From Pseudomonadota bacterium (lineage in GTDB: Bacteria; Pseudomonadota; Gammaproteobacteria; Steroidobacterales; Steroidobacteraceae), in NCBI GenBank assembly GCA_021790795.1, contig JAJYFU010000004.1, forward strand, positions 1 to 60,252: a stretch of DNA of 60,252 bases, given 5' to 3'. Each line of letters opens with the position of its first letter. The stretch's first letter is position 1. The position numbers were made by a program, and so were the translations under genes. Below the pieces are notes generated by a model. That model did no database searches, was not told the DNA's origin, and saw only the letters and a list, made by a program, of their open reading frames with translations. Positions 50,646 to 59,715 of this stretch are shown here, one piece after another.

Positions 50646-51509
50646 TCAGCGCAGGGCGCGCAAGTCCTCCACGGCGAGTTGCAGCGATGCGGCCGCGATA
50701 TTCTCTTCCAGGTGGGCCATCGAGGCCGTTCCCGGGATGGGCAGCATCACGGCCGCGTGCTGTAACAGCCAGGCGAGCGCCACCTGAGCGACGCTCGCCT
50801 GTCGCCGCTCGGCGACGTGCGCAAGAACCCGGTGGCCCTCGGGCCGCGTCGCGTGCCGCCCGGACGCAAGCGGGGCCCACGGCAGGAACGCGATTCCGCG
50901 CGCAGCGCAGTGCTCGAGCACATCTTCACTCTCGCGTTGGTCGAAGTTGTAACGGTTCTGCACCGACACGATGGGCGCCAGCCGCTCGCAACGCTCCAGC
51001 TGATCGAGCGTGACGTTCGAAACGCCGATGTGCCGGATCTTGCCTTGCGCGCGCAGGCGCACGAGTTCTCCGATCGACTCCTCGATCGGCAGGGTCGGAT
51101 CGGGCGCATGCAACTGATAGACATCGATACGATCCACGCGCAATCGCTTCAGGCTCCCTTCGCAGGCTGCGCGCAGATGCTCGGGCCGGCCATCGCAGTT
51201 CCACGCTCCGGGCGCCGGTCTGACCAAGCCGCCCTTGGTCGCGATGACCAGGTCGAGTGGATATGGATAGAGCGCGCGAGCCAAGAGGTCCTCGCTCACC
51301 TGCGGTCCGTACGCGTCGGCCGTGTCGATGAAATTCACGCCCAGATGGACCGCCCGGCGCAGCAACCGCACGGCGGCGGAAACATCGGGCGGGTCGCCCC
51401 ACACACCCGGTCCTGTGATGCGCATTGCACCGAAACCCAGTCGATTGACGCTGAGGTCACCGCCGAGGGTGATGCGTCCGGCCGCAGCGGCACCGAGGGA
51501 CGAATTCAT
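50646..51509 (-). CDS. Aldo/keto reductase
   Basis: NADPH-dependent oxidoreductase of 287 residues with the TIM-barrel AKR fold. The catalytic tetrad is visible: Asp and Tyr in NFIDTADAYGPQVSEDLL, Lys in LVIATKGGLVRP and His in VYQLHAPDPTLPIEES. Further AKR signatures are HIGVSNVTLDQLE, VSVQNRYNFDQRESED and ILPIPGT-like MLPIPGTASMAHLEENI. The substrate is unknown. The ATG at 51509 has GGAG seven bases upstream. It is 90 bp downstream of the permease gene on the same strand. Confidence 0.92.
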   Translation of the reverse strand: MNSSLGAAAAGRITLGGDLSVNRLGFGAMRITGPGVWGDPPDVSAAVRLLRRAVHLGVNFIDTADAYGPQVSEDLLARALYPYPLDLVIATKGGLVRPAPGAWNCDGRPEHLRAACEGSLKRLRVDRIDVYQLHAPDPTLPIEESIGELVRLRAQGKIRHIGVSNVTLDQLERCERLAPIVSVQNRYNFDQRESEDVLEHCAARGIAFLPWAPLASGRHATRPEGHRVLAHVAERRQASVAQVALAWLLQHAAVMLPIPGTASMAHLEENIAAASLQLAVEDLRALR

Positions 51510-51599
51510 GTGGCTACTCCAGCTAGGCTCTCGGCGCGCCGGGGCGCAAACCGCCCCGGCCGGCGCATCGCCCGTTTCCATCGTCGGCCGCCGTTCCCC

Positions 51600-53237
51600 T
51601 CAGGGCGCGACCTCCACGTCGCCGCTCTCCATGCGTGTGTCCACGCCGCTGGAGCCGAGCGTCTTGATCAGATCGGCGCACTGTTGAGCGGCCCGCGGAC
51701 TCTGTCCGGAGCGTACCGCGCTCCACAGCACCAAGAGGCTGAACCCGGCGATGATCCACATGCCCGTGAAGAACCCCAGCACGCCCGAACCGCCCATCGC
51801 GCCGGTTGGGCCGAGATAACTGATCAGCCACATGCCCGCGAAGTACGGCACCGTCCACCACGCCTGTCGCAAGCCGAGGTCGCGCAAAGGCCGGCGGCGC
51901 ACCGCGAAATACCAGAACAGGTACGCCACGATGTAGAAGAACACCGCACCGAACATCCACTGCGCCACAGAGTAGCCGGTCCAGTAGATCATCCAGTTGG
52001 AAGCAATGAACGCGATCGGCGCCAGGATATTCGCCGCGCTCAATCGGAAAGGCCGCGCCGCATCGGGTAGCGCCGTGCGCAGGCGCATCAGAATGATCGG
52101 CCCAATGCTGTAGGAAAGCACCGTGATCAACGACACGGCCGAAACCAGCTTCTGCCAGGACGGGAACGGGAAAAAGAACACCACCCCGACGCAATAGGTC
52201 ACGATCAGGCCGATCCAGGGAACGCCCTGGCGGCTCAGCCAGGTGACGTGCTTCGGCGCATTTCCCATCTCGCCGGCCGCCATGATGATGCGCGGACTGG
52301 CGGTCACGTAGATGAACGCCGTGCCGAGCGGGGAGATGATCGCGTCGACGTACAGCAGCACCGCCCACCACACGGCCCCCACCGCGACCGCGATCGCGGC
52401 CAGAGGTCCGAACATGCCCGTGAAGTGCAGATGGGCCCAACCTCCGCTGATATCCCGGGGATTTAGCGCCGTGATGAACGACACCTGCAATCCGACATAG
52501 ATCAGGATGCCGATGAGCACCGAGCTGATGAGCGCGATCGGCACGTAACGACTCGGATTACGCGTCTCGCCGGCCAATGCGATCGCCTGCTGGAAGCCGA
52601 AGAAGCTGAACACGATGCCGGCGGTGGCCACGGCCGTGAACACCCCGCTCACCGGAGTGCTGTGCACATGCGTCACCAGGTTATGCGGGTGGAAGGAGTA
52701 GACCATCAGAATCACGATGGTCGCGATCGGGATGATGAGCTTCCACCAGGTCGCCGCGCTGTTGATGGCAATCACCCAGCGGACGGCGAGGAAATTGAGC
52801 GCCACGACACCGGCGAGCAGCACCGCCGCCCAGGCCGTACCGACACCGGTCATCAGACCGCTGTGGGGATGGATCAAACCGGGCAGGTAGTTGTTGGCGT
52901 AGGTCAGAACCGCGCTGACCTCGACCGGTGGTACCGACACGAAGGCCAGGAACAGGATCCACGTCCAGATCTTTCCGACCAGGTCGCCGTGGCTCACATG
53001 TGTCATGTGCACCAGTGCGCCCGAGTTCGGAAACATCGTGGAGAGTTCCGCGAACACGAAGGCGAGGAACAGTATGGCGACGCCGCCGATCACCCAGGAG
53101 TACACGCTGCGCGGGCCCGCCTGCACCGACGCATGCAATGCGCCGAACAGCCATCCCGAGCCGATGATGCTGCCCAGGCTGGCATACAGAAGGCCGATGA
53201 CTCCCGCATCGCGCCTGAGTTTGGCTGGACCTGCCAT
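51600..53237 (-). CDS. APC-superfamily amino acid permease
   Basis: Membrane transporter of 545 residues with about twelve to fourteen helices. The N-terminal helix 1 motif is GVIGLLYASLGSIIGSGWLF, with the unwound GSIIGSGW typical of APC carriers. FSFFGFQQAIALAGETRNPS corresponds to the conserved helix 6 region and NPSRYVPIALISSV to the loop after it. A role in amino acid uptake is inferred; the substrate is unknown. GGGGAG lies five bases before the ATG, and a promoter is seen about 50-80 bp upstream. Confidence 0.9.
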   Translation of the reverse strand: MAGPAKLRRDAGVIGLLYASLGSIIGSGWLFGALHASVQAGPRSVYSWVIGGVAILFLAFVFAELSTMFPNSGALVHMTHVSHGDLVGKIWTWILFLAFVSVPPVEVSAVLTYANNYLPGLIHPHSGLMTGVGTAWAAVLLAGVVALNFLAVRWVIAINSAATWWKLIIPIATIVILMVYSFHPHNLVTHVHSTPVSGVFTAVATAGIVFSFFGFQQAIALAGETRNPSRYVPIALISSVLIGILIYVGLQVSFITALNPRDISGGWAHLHFTGMFGPLAAIAVAVGAVWWAVLLYVDAIISPLGTAFIYVTASPRIIMAAGEMGNAPKHVTWLSRQGVPWIGLIVTYCVGVVFFFPFPSWQKLVSAVSLITVLSYSIGPIILMRLRTALPDAARPFRLSAANILAPIAFIASNWMIYWTGYSVAQWMFGAVFFYIVAYLFWYFAVRRRPLRDLGLRQAWWTVPYFAGMWLISYLGPTGAMGGSGVLGFFTGMWIIAGFSLLVLWSAVRSGQSPRAAQQCADLIKTLGSSGVDTRMESGDVEVAP

Positions 53238-53287
53238 GCGCTCTCCCCTTACACCGATCTGATTGGTGGCCTCGAACCGCCGCGGGC

Positions 53288-53317
53288 AGCATAAGAGATA
53301 TGCCCCGCATTGTCCAA
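53288..53317 (-). promoter_or_regulatory. Promoter of the APC permease gene
   Basis: Minus strand: -35 TTGGAC (53312-53317), an 18-bp spacer and -10 TATGCT (53288-53293). Predicted start near 53281, giving a leader of about 45 nt with a GGGGAG ribosome-binding site. Confidence 0.45.
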
Positions 53318-53346
53318 ACGCCCCCGCCCGCCGCGCATCGGCCCGT

Positions 53347-55554
53347 TCAGTGGTCGCGGTGCGCGCGGCCGGAGGCCTGCGCCGCCGCGGCCTTCGCGGC
53401 GGCTGGGACGGTTCGTATCCCTAAATTGTAGGCTTCAAAGCTCCACACGTCCGCCCTCTGGGCGATCTGCTTGTCGAGCGGCATGTAGATGTGGCTGGTG
53501 GCGTTCGTGGTGCGCAGCAGAACCGGGTTCGGACAGCTCTGCGCATGTTGCATCGCCGCGGTGAACTTGAACTCGTGCATCGGCACTACGCGATCGTCAT
53601 CCCACGAAGTCGTGATGATCGTCGGCGGATAGCAGGTGCCGGGCTTGACATTCTGCAGAGGCGAATACGCGTAAAGCCACTTGAACGCCTTCGGATTGCT
53701 CGACAGGCCGTATTCCGGCGCCCACAGCGCACCGCCGGAAAAGTATTGATAGCGCAGCACGTCGAGCACGCCGTGGCCGATGTAGGCCGCGCCGAACAGT
53801 GACGGCCGCTCGGTAATCGAGGCTCCGGTGAGCAGTCCGCCGTTGGAATAGCCCTGGATGCCCAGATGCTTCGAAGATGTATAGCCTTGCGCAATCAAGT
53901 ACTTGGCGGCCCACGCGAAGTCGTTGAACACATTCTGCTTGTTGCCGAGCATTCCGGCGTGGTGCCACTTCTCGCCGTAGACTCCGCCGCCGCGCAGATT
54001 CGGCACGGCATAGACGCCCCCGAGCTCCAGCCAGACCGGCAACATCGGGTCGAATTCCGGGGTTATGGTGATGTCGAAACCTCCATAGCCGTACAGGATC
54101 GTGGGATTGCGGCCATCGAGCTTCACATCGCGCGCCGATACGATGAACATCGGAACCTTCGTGCCGTCCTTGGAGCGGTAGAACACCTGCCGGGTTCGGT
54201 ACCCGGACGCGGCGAAATCGACGGCCGGCTCGAACACCGAGCGGGTCGCGTCGTTGCGCACGTCGTACCGGTAGATTGCCTTGGGGTACAGGAACGAAGT
54301 GAACCCGTAATAGACCGAATCCGAATCCATGCGCGCCGACACCGAGGTCACGGTGCCCAGCGTCGGCAACCGCAAGTGGTGCAGGCGCTTGCCGCCCAGC
54401 GAATATAGATTGAGCCGGCTCGTGGCGATGACCTGCGAATCCACGATCAGCCGCCCGCCGGCGAGCGCCGCGCTCTGAATGACGCCGGCGCCCTCGGGCA
54501 CCACCGTCCGCCAATGCGACGGCGCGGGTCGGCGCAGGTTGGCGGCGACGATCCGACCACGCGGCGCATCCAGCGTTGTCAACAGGTATACGGTGTGCCC
54601 GTGCACGCCAACGAGCGAATATTCCGCGTCATTCTTCGTATACAGCGGCTGCAGACGCGCCGTCACGCGCGGCTTGCGCGGATCCCCCAGATTGGCGACG
54701 TACAGCTCGTTGCGGACCGAGGTGCCGTTGACCAGGGTAACGAACAGATAACGTCCGTTCTCGCTGACCTGGCCTTCGATGATCCACCGCGGCAGATCCG
54801 GTCGGCGGTAGATGAGACGATCGGCGCTCTGCGGCGTCCCGAGCGCATGGTAGTACAGCTGCTGGTCGACCACTCGGTCGTTGATGCGGTTGTTTTTCGG
54901 GGGCTTGGGGTAACGCGAATAGAAGAAGCCCTGGTCATCGTTGGTCCAGGCGATGTTGGAGAATTTGACCCAGCGCACCGCATGCGGGAGCGTCTTGCCC
55001 GTGGCGACGTCCATGACGTGCACGGTTTCCCAGTCGGACCCGCCGCGCGACAGCGCATAGGCAAGGTACTTGCCGTCCGGAGACGGCTGGAAGGCGGCCA
55101 GCGCGATCGCGCCGTTCGGTGAGAGCGTGTTGGGGTTTATCAGAACGCGCGGCTTGGCCGTCGGGGAATCCTGCACGTAGAGAACCGATTGGTTCTCCAG
55201 CCCGGTATTCTTGCGAAAAAATATCCGCGAGCCGGCAACCTCGACCGGCGTGGTTTCCCGCCCGTAATTCCACAGTTGCCGCAAGCGGTGCGCGATCCAG
55301 CCGCGCACGGGAATCTTCGCCAGATAACTCTCGGTCAACGCATTTTCCGCCCGCACCCATCGATGCAGCGCCGGGCTGCTCATGTTTTCCATCCATCGGT
55401 AGGGCGCCGGCACCCGCGTCCCGAAGTACGTGGCGACGAGCTTGTCGCGCCGGGCCGGCGGATAGTGCAGGAGCGCCGGCGGACCGGGCTGGCGGCTCGA
55501 GCAGGCTGCGAGCAGCAGCGGGACCAGGACCGAGCAAGTGATGCCCTTGTTCAT
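53347..55554 (-). CDS. Prolyl oligopeptidase-family (S9) lipoprotein
   Basis: Serine peptidase of 735 residues. A lipoprotein signal ends LLLAACSSRQ (lipobox Cys18), so it should sit in the membrane facing the periplasm. A seven-bladed propeller (about 70-440) precedes the hydrolase domain, with TILYGYGGFDITITPEFDPM and NLRGGGVYGEKWHHAGMLGN. The nucleophile elbow is GIQGYSNGGLLTGA, the Asp is in WDDDRVVPMHEFKF and the His in TTNATSHIYMPLDK. Classical family members read GGSxGG and AGHGxGK at these places, so specificity may differ. It is divergent from glpK. Confidence 0.9.
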   Translation of the reverse strand: MNKGITCSVLVPLLLAACSSRQPGPPALLHYPPARRDKLVATYFGTRVPAPYRWMENMSSPALHRWVRAENALTESYLAKIPVRGWIAHRLRQLWNYGRETTPVEVAGSRIFFRKNTGLENQSVLYVQDSPTAKPRVLINPNTLSPNGAIALAAFQPSPDGKYLAYALSRGGSDWETVHVMDVATGKTLPHAVRWVKFSNIAWTNDDQGFFYSRYPKPPKNNRINDRVVDQQLYYHALGTPQSADRLIYRRPDLPRWIIEGQVSENGRYLFVTLVNGTSVRNELYVANLGDPRKPRVTARLQPLYTKNDAEYSLVGVHGHTVYLLTTLDAPRGRIVAANLRRPAPSHWRTVVPEGAGVIQSAALAGGRLIVDSQVIATSRLNLYSLGGKRLHHLRLPTLGTVTSVSARMDSDSVYYGFTSFLYPKAIYRYDVRNDATRSVFEPAVDFAASGYRTRQVFYRSKDGTKVPMFIVSARDVKLDGRNPTILYGYGGFDITITPEFDPMLPVWLELGGVYAVPNLRGGGVYGEKWHHAGMLGNKQNVFNDFAWAAKYLIAQGYTSSKHLGIQGYSNGGLLTGASITERPSLFGAAYIGHGVLDVLRYQYFSGGALWAPEYGLSSNPKAFKWLYAYSPLQNVKPGTCYPPTIITTSWDDDRVVPMHEFKFTAAMQHAQSCPNPVLLRTTNATSHIYMPLDKQIAQRADVWSFEAYNLGIRTVPAAAKAAAAQASGRAHRDH

Positions 55555-55690
55555 GAAATTGTTGTCCAGGCAGCGCGACGATCGCCCAATGGTAGCACAA
55601 GGCGCCGGCGCGGCGCGGCGCCCGCCATTGACGGCCGCCGCGCACTGACCTAGCGTGTGGGGCCACGACTCGAAGCACGGGACAAGCGCA

Positions 55691-57211
55691 GTGAGCAGTG
55701 TTGCGTTGCTTGCGATCGATCAAGGTACGAGTTCGAGCCGGGCGATGGCGTTCTCCCCGGACGGGACGTTGCTCGACTTCGAGCAGACGCCGTTGGCGGC
55801 GCTGTATCCCGAGTCCGGCTGGGTGGAGCAGGACCCCGAAGCAATTTGGTCGACCGCGCTAGGGTGCACGCGGGCGGTACTCGGACGTCTGCGCACCCGG
55901 GGAATCGCGGTTGCCGCCATCGGCATCACGAATCAACGCGAAACCACGATCGCCTGGAACCGCCGCACGGGCCAGCCGCTCTACAACGCCATCGTGTGGC
56001 AGGACCGGCGCACTGCCGCGCTGTGCCGGCGGCTCGAGCGCGCGGGCGTCGAGTCGCGGCTCGCCGCACGGACCGGCCTGCGCCTGGATCCATACTTTTC
56101 GGCGAGCAAGATCGCGTGGCTCCTCGAGCACGTGCCGGATGTGCGCGCCGCGGCGCGGCGCAACGAGCTGGCCTGCGGCACCGTCGACAGCTTCCTGGTC
56201 GCGCGTCTGACCGACGGCCGACTACACGTCACCGACGCCACCAATGCGAGTCGAACTGCGTTGTTCGATGTCCTCGAGAACAGATGGGACACCGAGCTGT
56301 GCGGACTGTTCGGCGTGCCGTCGGGGTGTCTGCCCGTCGTCGGCGACTGCGCCGGCGATTTCGGCGCCACCGACCCGGGCGTGCTCGGCGCCGGCCTCCC
56401 GATACGCGGCATCGCCGGCGACCAGCATGCCGCGCTGCTTGGCCAGGCGGGGCTGGAGACGGGCGACGTCAAGAGCACCTTCGGCACCGGCGCCTTCGTG
56501 TTGCTCAATACGGGCGATCGATTGATCAACTCCGCCAGCCGTCTGCTCGGCACGATCGCCTATCGTCTCGACGGTCGCACCACTTACGCGTTGGAAGGGT
56601 CGGTCTTATCCGCCGGCGCGACGTTGCAGTGGTTGCGTGACGAATTGGGCCTTTTCACGGCTAACGAGGAGATCGAGCCGATGGCGCGCTCGGTTGCTGA
56701 CACGGGCGGCGTATACCTGGTGCCCGCGTTCACCGGATTAGGCGCGCCGTACTGGGATCCCGATGCCCGCGGCGCCCTGATCGGTCTCAGCCGCGCCAGC
56801 GGTCGCGCGCAGGTCCTGCGGGCCGGGCTCGACAGCGTGGTGTACCAGACCCATGATCTGCTCGAAGCCATGGCCCGCGATGGTGTTGCTCCGGTATCCC
56901 TGAAAGTCGATGGCGGCATGACTCGTAACCGGTTGTTCCTGCAGCGGCTCGCCGACGTGCTGGGGCTGCCGATCGAGCGGCCGAGAATCGTGGAGGCGAC
57001 CGCCTGGGGCGCGGCCTGTCTGGCCGGCCTGGGCTGTGGAATCTTTGCCTCGCTCGAGGCGATTCGTGCGCTGTGGCGGGCCGAGGCGAGCTTCGAGCCA
57101 CGGCTCGAGCCGCGAGCGCGTTCCCGGGAACTCGACGGGTGGCGGGCCGCCGTTCGCCGGGTGAGCCGGAAGAAAGGACGGGCTAACGTGCGGCGGCCAA
57201 CCAGCGGTTGA
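55691..57211 (+). CDS. glpK: Glycerol kinase
   Basis: Phosphorylates glycerol to glycerol 3-phosphate. The FGGY-family protein of 506 residues has LLAIDQGTSSSRAMAFSPDG, GITNQRETTIAWNRRTGQPL, NAIVWQDRRTAALC, STFGTGAFVLLNTG, VPAFTGLGAPYWDPDARGAL and LKVDGGMTRNRLFLQ. I chose the GTG at 55691 by homology. No glpF facilitator is adjacent. The 3' end overlaps glpD, on the other strand, by 29 bp. Confidence 0.95.
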   Translation: MSSVALLAIDQGTSSSRAMAFSPDGTLLDFEQTPLAALYPESGWVEQDPEAIWSTALGCTRAVLGRLRTRGIAVAAIGITNQRETTIAWNRRTGQPLYNAIVWQDRRTAALCRRLERAGVESRLAARTGLRLDPYFSASKIAWLLEHVPDVRAAARRNELACGTVDSFLVARLTDGRLHVTDATNASRTALFDVLENRWDTELCGLFGVPSGCLPVVGDCAGDFGATDPGVLGAGLPIRGIAGDQHAALLGQAGLETGDVKSTFGTGAFVLLNTGDRLINSASRLLGTIAYRLDGRTTYALEGSVLSAGATLQWLRDELGLFTANEEIEPMARSVADTGGVYLVPAFTGLGAPYWDPDARGALIGLSRASGRAQVLRAGLDSVVYQTHDLLEAMARDGVAPVSLKVDGGMTRNRLFLQRLADVLGLPIERPRIVEATAWGAACLAGLGCGIFASLEAIRALWRAEASFEPRLEPRARSRELDGWRAAVRRVSRKKGRANVRRPTSG

Positions 57212-58679
57212 TGCGCCCGGCCACCCCTGGGCCCGACTCGAGGCCGAGCTTGGAGCGGCGCCAGAGAACGTCCTCGGCGCACCGCGCCCATTCTTCAGCG
57301 CGCAGATACTCGAGTTCGGCCTCATGGAGGCCCGGCCCAATCTCGTCCCCGAGTTCCGTGATGCGGCGGGCGGTCCCGATGATCCTCTCGATACGCGTAC
57401 CGTAAGCTCGGCACATGCGCCGGACCAGCCGCGGCGCCAGGAACGCGTAGCGCGCCGCCTGCGCGGCCGTGAAGGCTTCGATATCCAGGTCGGGAATGTC
57501 TCCGCCGGGAAGCACCGCCGCGCGTGTCCATGGGTGGCTTGCGACGCCCATCCGCGGCAGCAGTTCCGCGAGCGCGTGCTCGGCCAGACGCCGGTAGGTG
57601 GTCAGTTTTCCGCCGAACACCGACAGAATCGGGGCTGCGCCCTCTGGGGCATCGAGGTCGAACACGTAGTCGCGCGTGACGGTGGAGGCGTCCACTCCGC
57701 CGTCGTCATACAAAGGCCGTACGCCCGCGTAGGTCCATACGATTTGCTGCGGCAGGATCGGCTGGCGCAGATACTCGCCGACCACGCGGCACAGATAATC
57801 GATCTCTTGCCCACTGACGGCGACCTGCGCAGGATCGGTCTCGTAGGGAACGTCCGTGGTACCGATCAGGGTGAATTCGTCGGCGTAAGGAATTGCGAAA
57901 ATGACACGTCCGTCGGACCCTTGCAGCGTGTAGGCGTGCGCCCCGGCATACAGGCGCGGAACGACGATGTGACTACCCTTCACCAGGCGCAATGTCCGGT
58001 GCCACGGCACGCCGACGCTCGAGAGTACGCTTTGCACCCATGGGCCGGCCGCATTGATCAGCGCCCGCGCCTGAATCGATCGTCGCTCACCGCGCGGCGA
58101 GTGAATCTCGAGATGCCAGAGGAGCGACTCGCGGCGCCCGGCGGCCAGGTTCCAGCCGACGGCGATCGATGCGCCGCGCTCGCGCGCGTCAACGGCATTC
58201 AGCACGACCAGCCGAGCGTCGTCGACCGCACAATCGGAATACTCGAACGCAATGCGAATGGAATCCCGAAGCGGGACGAGCGCGCCGGCGCGCCCGCGGC
58301 GCAGCGTGCGCGTCGGCGCGAGCCTGCGACGCTCCCCGATGTGATCGTAAAGGAACAGTCCCGTGCGCAGCATCCAGGCCGGGCGCATTCCCGCCCGCAC
58401 GGGCAGCACGAAACGCAGCGGATGGACGATGTGCGGCGCCGCGGCCCACAACACCTCGCGTTCCTTGAGGCTTTCCCGCACGAGGCGGAACTCGCTGTGC
58501 TCGAGGTAACGCAATCCCCCATGGATGAGCTTGGAGGACGCGGATGAAGTCGCGCCGGCAAGATCCCTGCCCTCCAACAGCAGCACCCTGAGTCCCCGTC
58601 CCGCCGCATCGCGGGCGATGCCGACCCCGTTGACGCCCCCGCCGACCACCACCAGATCGTAGGCTTCGCGGCCGGACAT
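57183..58679 (-). CDS. glpD: Aerobic glycerol-3-phosphate dehydrogenase
   Basis: FAD enzyme of the inner membrane that oxidises glycerol 3-phosphate to dihydroxyacetone phosphate and feeds the quinone pool. The 498-residue protein begins with the FAD motif YDLVVVGGGVNGVGIARDAA and has TSSASSKLIHGGLRYLEHSE, RLVKGSHIVVPRLYAG, IPYADEFTLIGTTDVPYETD and SVFGGKLTTYRRLAEHAL. I chose the ATG at 58679, which has GGAGGAG close upstream. The ATG at 58697 overlaps the stop of the small upstream gene (ATGA) and is an alternative. It converges on glpK. Confidence 0.95.
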   Translation of the reverse strand: MSGREAYDLVVVGGGVNGVGIARDAAGRGLRVLLLEGRDLAGATSSASSKLIHGGLRYLEHSEFRLVRESLKEREVLWAAAPHIVHPLRFVLPVRAGMRPAWMLRTGLFLYDHIGERRRLAPTRTLRRGRAGALVPLRDSIRIAFEYSDCAVDDARLVVLNAVDARERGASIAVGWNLAAGRRESLLWHLEIHSPRGERRSIQARALINAAGPWVQSVLSSVGVPWHRTLRLVKGSHIVVPRLYAGAHAYTLQGSDGRVIFAIPYADEFTLIGTTDVPYETDPAQVAVSGQEIDYLCRVVGEYLRQPILPQQIVWTYAGVRPLYDDGGVDASTVTRDYVFDLDAPEGAAPILSVFGGKLTTYRRLAEHALAELLPRMGVASHPWTRAAVLPGGDIPDLDIEAFTAAQAARYAFLAPRLVRRMCRAYGTRIERIIGTARRITELGDEIGPGLHEAELEYLRAEEWARCAEDVLWRRSKLGLESGPGVAGRINRWLAAAR

Positions 58680-58693
58680 TTGCTCCTCCAGGC

Positions 58694-58993
58694 TCATCGG
58701 GCAAACTGCGCGCGCGACGCCGGACTTGCGCTCAAGTACCACGGCAATTCGTAGGCCGCCGGCTCCCGCTCGTCGACCGCCGCCCGCCGCGACGCGCTCA
58801 TCGCCGACGCGGAATCGCTGCGGGACAGCACGGCCAGGGGTGTCTGCGCAACAGTCGTCGTGAAGGCATTGAGATGGCCGTCGATGATGACGTGGACGCG
58901 CGCCCCCTTGAACGCCAGCAGGTTCAGCGGTGTCACCTGGACAATCTCCGAGACGATGAAAAGCGACACGGTCGTTCCGCCATCAACCTGCAT
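58694..58993 (-). CDS. Small hypothetical protein coupled to glpD (99 aa)
   Basis: A 99-residue protein. The first half is strand-rich and hydrophobic (TTVSLFIVSEIVQVTPLNLL, KGARVHVIIDGHLNAF), and the second half is Ala/Ser/Arg-rich and probably disordered. Codon usage is like that of real genes. Its stop codon overlaps a glpD start as ATGA, so the two are probably translated together. I do not recognise a family and see no signal peptide. A role in glycerol metabolism is suggested only by position. Confidence 0.55.
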   Translation of the reverse strand: MQVDGGTTVSLFIVSEIVQVTPLNLLAFKGARVHVIIDGHLNAFTTTVAQTPLAVLSRSDSASAMSASRRAAVDEREPAAYELPWYLSASPASRAQFAR

Positions 58994-59276
58994 CTGGTCA
59001 TGGGACTATCCGTCCCCTGCTGCGTGAATCAGCACGATCGAAGGACACCTGCAACGCTGGCCGGGACCTCGGGGACTTGAATGAAGAGCCTGTACGCCGC
59101 GATTCGAACGCTGGGCCCGAAAATCATAGCATCGATGCTCGTCTCGGTGACCGGCTCAAAAGTCTTCGCCGGCTTACCCCGGCACCGCCGCGAGCCATCG
59201 GACGGTTCGGCCGTTTTTGCTAAGATTCTGCAGATCGCGGAATGCCGCACCGGTCAACGGCGAGGTGCACATCGAA
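58994..59276. other. Gene-free interval upstream of the four-helix membrane protein
   Basis: About 280 bp between two divergently transcribed genes. Short frames exist on both strands (for example 59029-59250 minus and one starting at 59081 plus) but show no domain. A GATTCGAAC stretch at about 59099 recalls a tRNA T-loop, but no acceptor or anticodon stems can be formed. No convincing promoter was recognised. Confidence 0.35.
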
Positions 59277-59702
59277 ATGGGCCTGCGCTCCCCTCGTTTT
59301 GTAGCAAGCACGCTGCTCACGGTGGTTCTCTCCGTCGGTCTGGCCGTCTTCGGCTGGCTCTGGGGAGTCCCCCGCTGGAATGTCGCGTTCGGCGGTACGT
59401 TCGCCCCCTGGGTGTCCGCGTATGGAGGCTGGGCGGTGTCGATTGGATTCGTGGCGTTGGGATCGATCATGGTCGCGACCTGCATCGTCGCGAGCTGGAT
59501 CCAGCGAACCTACCACTACCTCATGCTGGGGGTGGGAGCTGTCGCGGTTCTGACTTTCATCGCGCTCGGCCTGCCCGCAACGGTGCTCGCGCAGATCAAG
59601 GACGGAGTCCGCCTCGTGATCGTGGGGCTGTGCGGCCTGATGGTGCTGGCGATATTCGCTTCAGCGCTGAAAGCGAGACTTACCCGAAGATTCCGGACCT
59701 GA
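59277..59702 (+). CDS. Four-helix inner-membrane protein of unknown function
   Basis: A 141-residue membrane protein with four hydrophobic helices: FVASTLLTVVLSVGLAVFGW, YGGWAVSIGFVALGSIMVAT, YLMLGVGAVAVLTFIALGLP and LVIVGLCGLMVLAIFASALK. It ends in a basic tail (KARLTRRFRT). I chose the ATG at 59277; an in-frame start 20 codons upstream is possible. I do not recognise the family. It converges on the cytochrome b561 gene, 13 bp away. Confidence 0.65.
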   Translation: MGLRSPRFVASTLLTVVLSVGLAVFGWLWGVPRWNVAFGGTFAPWVSAYGGWAVSIGFVALGSIMVATCIVASWIQRTYHYLMLGVGAVAVLTFIALGLPATVLAQIKDGVRLVIVGLCGLMVLAIFASALKARLTRRFRT

Positions 59703-59715
59703 GCGACGAGACGCG

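Noticed and set aside
57324-58547. 407-codon plus-strand frame opposite glpD
   Set aside because: Antisense shadow; glpD is unambiguous on the minus strand.
59029-59250. 73-codon minus-strand frame and a tRNA T-loop-like GATTCGAAC near 59099
   Set aside because: No cloverleaf can be drawn, and the frame has no recognisable sequence or start signal.
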